The notes below the pieces were generated by a model. It worked only from the letters and a program-made list of their open reading frames with translations, was not told the origin of the DNA and made no database searches. Both the position numbers and the translations under genes were made by a program. A stretch of 64,000 nt of DNA from Acorus gramineus (Eukaryota > Streptophyta > Magnoliopsida > Acorales > Acoraceae): positions 8,059,360 through 8,123,359 of the forward strand of contig CM060857.1 in NCBI GenBank assembly GCA_030737835.1. Reading direction: 5' to 3'. Positions 59,049-64,000 of this stretch are shown in pieces. Positions within the stretch are counted from its first letter, which is position 1. Each line of letters begins with the position of its first letter.

Positions 59049-59474
59049 TCAATGACGAGAAAATATCCCATTAAAGAGCAAACTCAGCTTGCCCCGAACG
59101 TCAAAACAGAGGGTGCCCTTAAACCAAGACACCACCACGAAACATGGTCGCCAAACCCGAAGGTAAGCTTCTGGCGACGATGACCTGCGTAGCCCCTCTA
59201 ACTGGCGCTCCTCAACCGTCCCAACATAACGGAGGTATGAAGCTGCGCCTGTAGAGTGCCCTTCACAGATCCATCCAGGTGCTCGAATGGCAGTCGCTTG
59301 CAGGCATACCCCAACAAACGGGTGGTGCCTCACCCAACTGCCCTCATCCTCAAGCACGCAGGCAATTAGCATGTCCTCCAAGGTCTGAATCGTCCTCTTT
59401 AACTGGCTGCCCATCGACGATGAAACGCTGCACTTAAATGGAGGCTTGCGCCAAAGGCTGCGCCACAGCCTCAA
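59049..59474 (-). pseudogene. Integrase C-terminal part
   Basis: Shows SQLKRTIQTLEDMLIACV (family: SERTIQTLEDMLRACV, the end of the integrase core) and FDVRGKLSLLFNGIF (family: VRGKLSPRFIGPF, the GPF/Y module). The DD35E catalytic region and much of the zinc finger are absent or unreadable. Confidence 0.7.
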
Positions 59475-59839
59475 AGTACCCCTCGCGTCTCAACCGAAAT
59501 AGTGCCGACTGGAGTGCCATGAAGACGAACAATCGCGAAGGTGAAAACCCACGTCGAGGCGCCCAGAGACTCCTTCAGTCCGATAGGGAGGGAAGCGCGG
59601 ACTTAGTCAGTCGGTCAATGACCACCTAGACTGCGTCGTGACCCGGACGTGACATTTGCGAGTCCCCAACAATCCCTGATAACCCACTCCACGTCCACTG
59701 AGGAATCTCGATGGACTGACGCTTTCCACTCAACGATGATTATCGAACTTTGCCTGAGGGCATGCCAGCCTGGGGAAACAAGGTCACTCACATCACCTTT
59801 TCATCATACCCCAGCAATCTCTATGAAGACTACCCTAAG

Positions 59840-60115
59840 GTAGTCCACAGAGGCCCAATAAACTTTTGAGATCCACGAAGGCATCCGGCGCATTCGTCAA
59901 CCCCGACGGCAGTACTTAAAACTCGTAGTGCCTGAACGGTCACGAAAGGCCATCTACGGGACGTCCAACTCTCGGATCTCCATCTTGTGGTACCCTTGTG
60001 CGAAGATCGATCTAACAGCAGACACTCGCTCTCAGAGCTGGTCAAATAGATCATCCATTCGCGGCAAAGGTAATTTGATCTTCAACCTCCACGGGGAGAT
60101 CAAAACAACTCCATG
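59840..60115 (-). pseudogene. Displaced reverse transcriptase fingers/palm fragment
   Basis: Translating the minus strand gives KLPLPRMDDLFDQL, stop, then GYHKMEIRELDVP, stop, MAFRDRSGTTSF and LTNAPDAF. These match in order the family blocks [37 protein letters not shown] and LTNAP-AF. The catalytic YxDD block is not present. The fragment stands downstream of the RT C-terminus and RNase H pieces, which is the reverse of normal order. Confidence 0.75.
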
Positions 60116-60514
60116 AACAATCAAGTTCGGATTCTGCTCCTCGAGCGTGGCTGGCGCTCATGATAACACTTACACACTAGGTAAGCCGCTCAACCGCACT
60201 TAATCCTCAAGACACGCAATAAGGGGTCGCCGAATCTCGACAATGCCTATGCGACGTCATCAATCTGATAGGCGGTTGAGTCCCATCACGAACGCTAGCA
60301 TCGCGCCTCCTTAATTGCGACCGATGCGGGGCAAAACGCAACAGTATCCGAAACTGTGCTTACATGCCACCAGAGATAGGCCGCTCATCTACCACCATCG
60401 GAATTCCGGCATCCTGCACTCCATGGGCAAATTCATCACGGGGAGTCCACGCTCTCGCCATCATTTAGCAGCACTCTCCCGGTGTGGCCTCCACCTGGTA
60501 GCCTCCCAAGCCTG

Positions 60515-61080
60515 CTATATCTGCCATATGGGCGCACCAACAAGCATAGGATCTGGGAGCACCTCACAGGGCTCTGGCCTCAACCGAGCAGCTACAACAC
60601 AATGATTTATCGAGGCGACTCCAGATGCCACTATGGAACCCTGTCCACTAGCGATCGCCCACTTAGCTGCAATAGGACGCACCCGATCCCGATCGAATGC
60701 ATCACCACACCCAACCGCGATGCATCGGAGCAAACTGCGAACCCACCCCTCCCAAACGGAAAGGTAAGAACTGGCGCTGAGGTGAGCCTCCGAGTAAACT
60801 CCAGGAAGCTCCCCTCGCAAAACGGGGGACCACTCGAACCGGATATCCTTCCGAGTGAGGCGGTTAAGAGGAGCAGCTATCTTCGAGAATCCCTCGTCAA
60901 ACCTCCTGCAATAACTCGCCAAACTCCGGAAGCTCCGAATCCTTGCGGGGTTCGACGGCCTACGCCAATTCGACATAGCAAGCGTCTTACCCGGGTCCAC
61001 AGATACGCCTTAACCAAAAATTCAACCAGCCCAAAAGGCCCAAATCTCCAACCAAAACTCGCACTTAACCCACCGTCAAT
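60515..61080 (-). pseudogene. RT C-terminus and RNase H start
   Basis: A minus-strand frame reads KCEFWLE, stops, VSVDPGK, then MSNWRRPSNPARIRSFRSLA, SYCRRFDEGFSKIAAPLNRL, TRKDIRFEW, which is the RT thumb and connection. A shifted frame continues FLEFTRRLTSAPVLTFPFG and FAVCSDASRLG (RNase H start with its Asp). Near 60430 VPRDEFAHG resembles the start of the integrase zinc-finger region. Several stops and at least two frameshifts. Confidence 0.75.
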
Positions 61081-61099
61081 TTGATGCTTCTAAGGTAGT

Positions 61100-61720
61100 C
61101 CTTGACTGGGAAAAGAAACCCTGACAGGGTACCATGAGGTCCCGATATAGGATACCCCGACAACCAAACAAGGAACACGGAGCACCCTAGCCCGGGTCTC
61201 AACGCTGACCCTGCAAGGCCCCTCATCCAGAGTAGGAAGTCTGGAAGAAGACATCACTCTTAAAGAACACTATTAACCCCACTGGATCATCTACATCTAG
61301 ATAATCACCCATCGATATCCTTCAACATCCATCACAAGACCGGACCCAACATCATCGGGATCGGTCTAACAACAATTTGGTCACGAGCGACCCGTCTTCG
61401 CCTCATCCACACCCTCACTCCCGAAAGGAGACATTTTGGGACTTTGGGAGAGACTTAGACTGCTCTCTACCCCTGGTCCACCGGTAGCCTCTCCCCGCTC
61501 CGTAGCTCGCCTGGTCCTCTGACCGGGAGCCTGTCTAACGCCGGGGCTGTACTACGCGGATCCGACGAAGGGGAGAGCGATTCCACGCTCGCGACACCAT
61601 TCAATAACCTCTTACCGGGTAGCCCCTACCTAGCATACTCCCAAATTCAGTACCCCTCCGACTGCATCGGCGGTACCTACTGATGGGAACTCACTGCCAG
61701 GACAGCTAAAACCCGGCTTT
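61100..61720. repeat. LTR-derived pieces inside the interior, in swapped order
   Basis: 61105-61225 resembles LTR block 56920-57030 (ACAAGGAACACGGAG, CCCGGGTCTCA, CAAGGCCCCTC). 61410-61690 resembles LTR block 56480-56660 (ACCCTCACTCCCGAAAGG, TGGTCCACCGGTAGCCTCTC, GCCTGTCTAACGC, CCTACTGATGGGA). In the LTRs the second block comes first. Both keep the same orientation. They differ clearly from the flanking LTRs, so they come from an older or different copy. Confidence 0.75.
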
Positions 61721-61747
61721 CTTAACCCACTCAACCACTCTTAATTT

Positions 61748-62023
61748 TCACACACCAAATGCCACACACACTTGCATAATAGCCACCAAGGGGACCTGCG
61801 GAACTGCCTCGAGGGCTGCCCGCAGCTCCCGAATCTCACTAGCCTGCTCTGCCAACACTCTCGTCTGTGTCTCCACCAAATCAGCCAACCGAGCGAAAGC
61901 ACGCTCCCAAGCAGGAGGCTCCTGCGTCAAGGGCTCTCCAGTAGCATCCTCGTCTCTGGTAGGTCCGGAAACCTCCAAAGACCGAGAGGGACCTCGTCCG
62001 CGCCGTCCTCTGCGAGGAGGCAT
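61748..62023 (-). pseudogene. gag N-terminal fragment
   Basis: MPPRRGRRGRGPSRSLEVSG is the typical Arg/Gly-rich gag start of Tekay/Del elements, followed by a coiled-coil segment (AFARLADLVETQTRVLAEQA). After about 85 codons the frame leaves gag homology and runs into LTR-like sequence. Capsid and zinc-knuckle parts are missing. Confidence 0.7.
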
Positions 62024-62124
62024 ATCAGCACCCTAAGAAAACCAGACACTAGGATCAGAATACTCATCTCGAAATCCTAGGACTCATCTCTACGAAGGAA
62101 GACTATTGGCTCTGACAGGACCAG

Positions 62125-62136
62125 GCTCTGATACCA
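62125..62136 (-). other. Primer-binding site (tRNA-iMet)
   Basis: On the minus strand TGGTATCAGAGC, five bases after the 5' LTR end GTGACA. It is complementary to the 3' end of initiator tRNA-Met, the usual primer of plant Tekay/Del and most Ty1/copia elements. The site is intact. Confidence 0.92.
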
Positions 62137-62141
62137 ACTTT

Positions 62142-64000
62142 TGTCACGCCCCAGGGCGGCCAACCCCGGGACGCGGCAAATGTATACATATCATATCAGA
62201 AACCTACACAGGAGGTCAACAATATATATCATACACAATAAACAGAATGACACACAATGACAAGAAGCTGACATGATATATACACCTAATGCGGAAGCAA
62301 AAGACTGAGTCTGTAAATAAAACATACTACAGACTCGATACACAATCATCTGTCCTGTGAGAGCCAATATATACAAATAACAACTGAATATATACAACAC
62401 GTGCTCAGCACGGAAATCCAATACATACAGCCAAGGAAAGGGATGCTGATAGCCTCTGGTACTCGCGGACGTAGCGCTGCTCCGCTACTGAAGAAATCCC
62501 TCGGAAAGCTCCAACTGCTGCTCCGGCTCCAGCTCCAGCTCAGTGGCAACTGGGGAAAAACATATGCGAGGGGTGAGCCACACGCTCAGTGAACGGCACA
62601 ACCCATGCATCACAGACAATATTGACCACAACATATTAATCCAGCCATTCATCCCGCCTCAAAGGGGCAGGAACAACATAACCATTTATCCAATCCAGAT
62701 CATACCCTCACCCTTACCCCTCAACAGGGGACTCAGGATTTTGGGACTAACTATCATCAATAAACAAGACCAGCGGGTCGCTTATCGCCGACCCACTACA
62801 CCCTCACCCTCACCTTTCCAAAGGTGACATAGGATTTTGGGACTGATAAACATTCATAAACAAAACCAGTGGGTCGCTCATCGACAACCCACTACACCCT
62901 CACCCTCACCTTTCCAAAGGTGACATAGGATTTTGGGACTGACTAGGCTGTTGGTCGCCCTTGGTCCACCGGTAGCCTCTCCTCCACACCGTAGCTTACC
63001 TGGTCTACTCCCACATTCAGCACAGTCCGAGTCCAAGATCAGGAGGTGCCTACTGATGGGAGCCCTCTGTCAGGATAGCCTGTCTAACGCTGAGGAGTTC
63101 CTACTCGGATCCAACGAAGGGAACAGAACGGCCTATCCATCGCATATGATCCACTCGGATCCGCTGACAGCACAAGTCTATCACTCTAATGTCTCGAATT
63201 CCTCAGAATTCCACCAGCGCGCATAACCAAGATGCGGGGAAACATATATTATAACCCCGAGGTTATAATATTCTCTATAGTGCCATGAATTCATCAGAAT
63301 TCCCTCCAGGGCGCATATCCAAGATGCGGGGAACATACAGAATAATATGAGGAAAAGAGACCTGGGGAGGGTAACCTGGGGTCCCGATGTGGGACAACCC
63401 GCCAACCATGCAAGGAACACGGAGTACCCTAACACGGGTCTCACCGCTGTCCTCGCTAGGCCCCTCCCCTATAACATTCTCTAAGCATGCTATTAATTAT
63501 ACAATCCATATTATCATGGGCATGAATCTAACACACTAGTATTTAATTTAATTTAATAAATAAACTAGTAGGATGCATGCATAGGCCAAGGCTTCCTATC
63601 ATGAAAACAGGAGGCATGATGCATGGCTCTTACACGTATCCTAAGGGTGTAAGTCCCTAACATACAGAGTCTAGGGTAGCATGCATTCTACATTTTCATC
63701 ATGCTCACATGCAATACATGTTATTACAGGTTAATATAATCCATGTCGCCCCAGGAGAGGTCGGTATACGCCCAAGTGCGTATAACACCTCTCTACTGGG
63801 TTGGATTGTCCCACTCACCAGTATCTGGGTCGACGCGCGACCGTCCGTCTAGATCTGCAAGACAGACATTCACTGGTTAGTATTAATCCACAATTATCAT
63901 TAAATACATACATAACCACCCCAAAACCCACAACAAGCATCCAACACCTCCCCAACAACTACCCGCGGCCTCGGCAACCACCCGCACGGCCCCCGGCAAC
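62142..64000 (-). repeat. 5' LTR, partial (cut by window end)
   Basis: Corresponds to 55699-57557 with an offset of 6,443 bp. Visible differences: one A/G near 63130, a GTG/TGG difference near 63377 and one C/T near 63575. Confidence 0.92.

Larger units (their letters stand above)
55699..64000 (-). mobile_element. Young, non-autonomous Tekay/Del-like LTR retrotransposon (continues past window)
   Basis: Transcribed from right to left. 5' LTR: 62142 to beyond 64000. PBS complementary to tRNA-iMet: 62125-62136. Interior: 58689-62141. Polypurine tract: 58689-58702. 3' LTR: 55699-58688. The overlapping parts of the two LTRs (1,859 bp) differ at about four positions. The interior is only 3.45 kb, shorter than the 5-6 kb usual for this lineage, and full of stops, frameshifts and rearrangements, so it cannot code for its own movement. 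It inserted into an exon of a Myb/SANT-like gene; GAGGG just before 55699 is the expected TSD. Confidence 0.92.

Noticed and set aside
1-64000. CRISPR arrays, operons, riboswitches or other prokaryotic features
   Set aside because: None seen. Spliced genes and plant transposons show a nuclear plant genome; direct repeats found are tandem duplications or LTRs.

Overview
The window is nuclear DNA from a flowering plant. Both intact genes have the plant-specific architecture of their families, introns are long and AT-rich with GT-AG borders, and plant-type transposons are abundant (Ty3/gypsy LTR elements with a tRNA-Met primer site, L1-like LINEs, MULEs, MITEs, SINE-like repeats). The species cannot be named from this sequence. 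Two intact genes in 64 kb, with introns up to 4 kb, suggest a medium to large genome.

Layout. (1) 1.7-15.7 kb, minus strand: a 13-exon gene for a Rix1/PELP1-type pre-60S ribosome assembly protein (849 aa). Its introns hold LINE fragments, a MITE-like repeat and local duplications. A pair of telo-boxes lies just upstream of the start codon, as is common for ribosome-biogenesis genes. (2) 15.9-23.1 kb: transposon-filled spacer with an old gypsy LTR, two LINE remnants (one with a target-site duplication, TSD), a SINE candidate and a well-preserved non-autonomous MULE with a perfect 9-bp TSD. (3) 24.2-36.1 kb, minus strand: a 9-coding-exon PRAF/RLD gene (PH, RCC1 repeats, FYVE, BRX; 1,054 aa) with a CT-repeat leader. 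(4) 36-47 kb: AT-rich spacer with MITEs, a tRNA-Arg pseudogene, a chimeric ORF made of two plant gene fragments, a mosaic of gypsy pieces and a long-TIR element. (5) 47.4-50.4 kb: a complete 2,977-bp solo LTR with 5-bp TSDs, followed by a 5'-truncated LINE with an 18-bp TSD. (6) 51-52.1 kb: MITEs and SINE-like repeats. (7) 52.3-55.7 kb, plus strand: the 5' part of a Myb/SANT-like (LIMYB or Harbinger type) gene, already frameshifted, split by (8) a very young LTR retrotransposon on the minus strand from 55.7 kb to beyond the window end.

The most notable object is that last element. Its two LTRs differ at about four positions over the 1,859 bp that can be compared, yet the 3.45-kb interior is dead and scrambled: gag start, LTR-like pieces in swapped order, RT C-terminus and RNase H, then a displaced RT palm, then integrase end and chromodomain. 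It therefore looks like a non-autonomous element moved recently by proteins made elsewhere. No wholly new gene system was found. The two cellular genes are not functionally linked: one acts in nucleolar 60S maturation, the other in membrane-associated signalling and trafficking.
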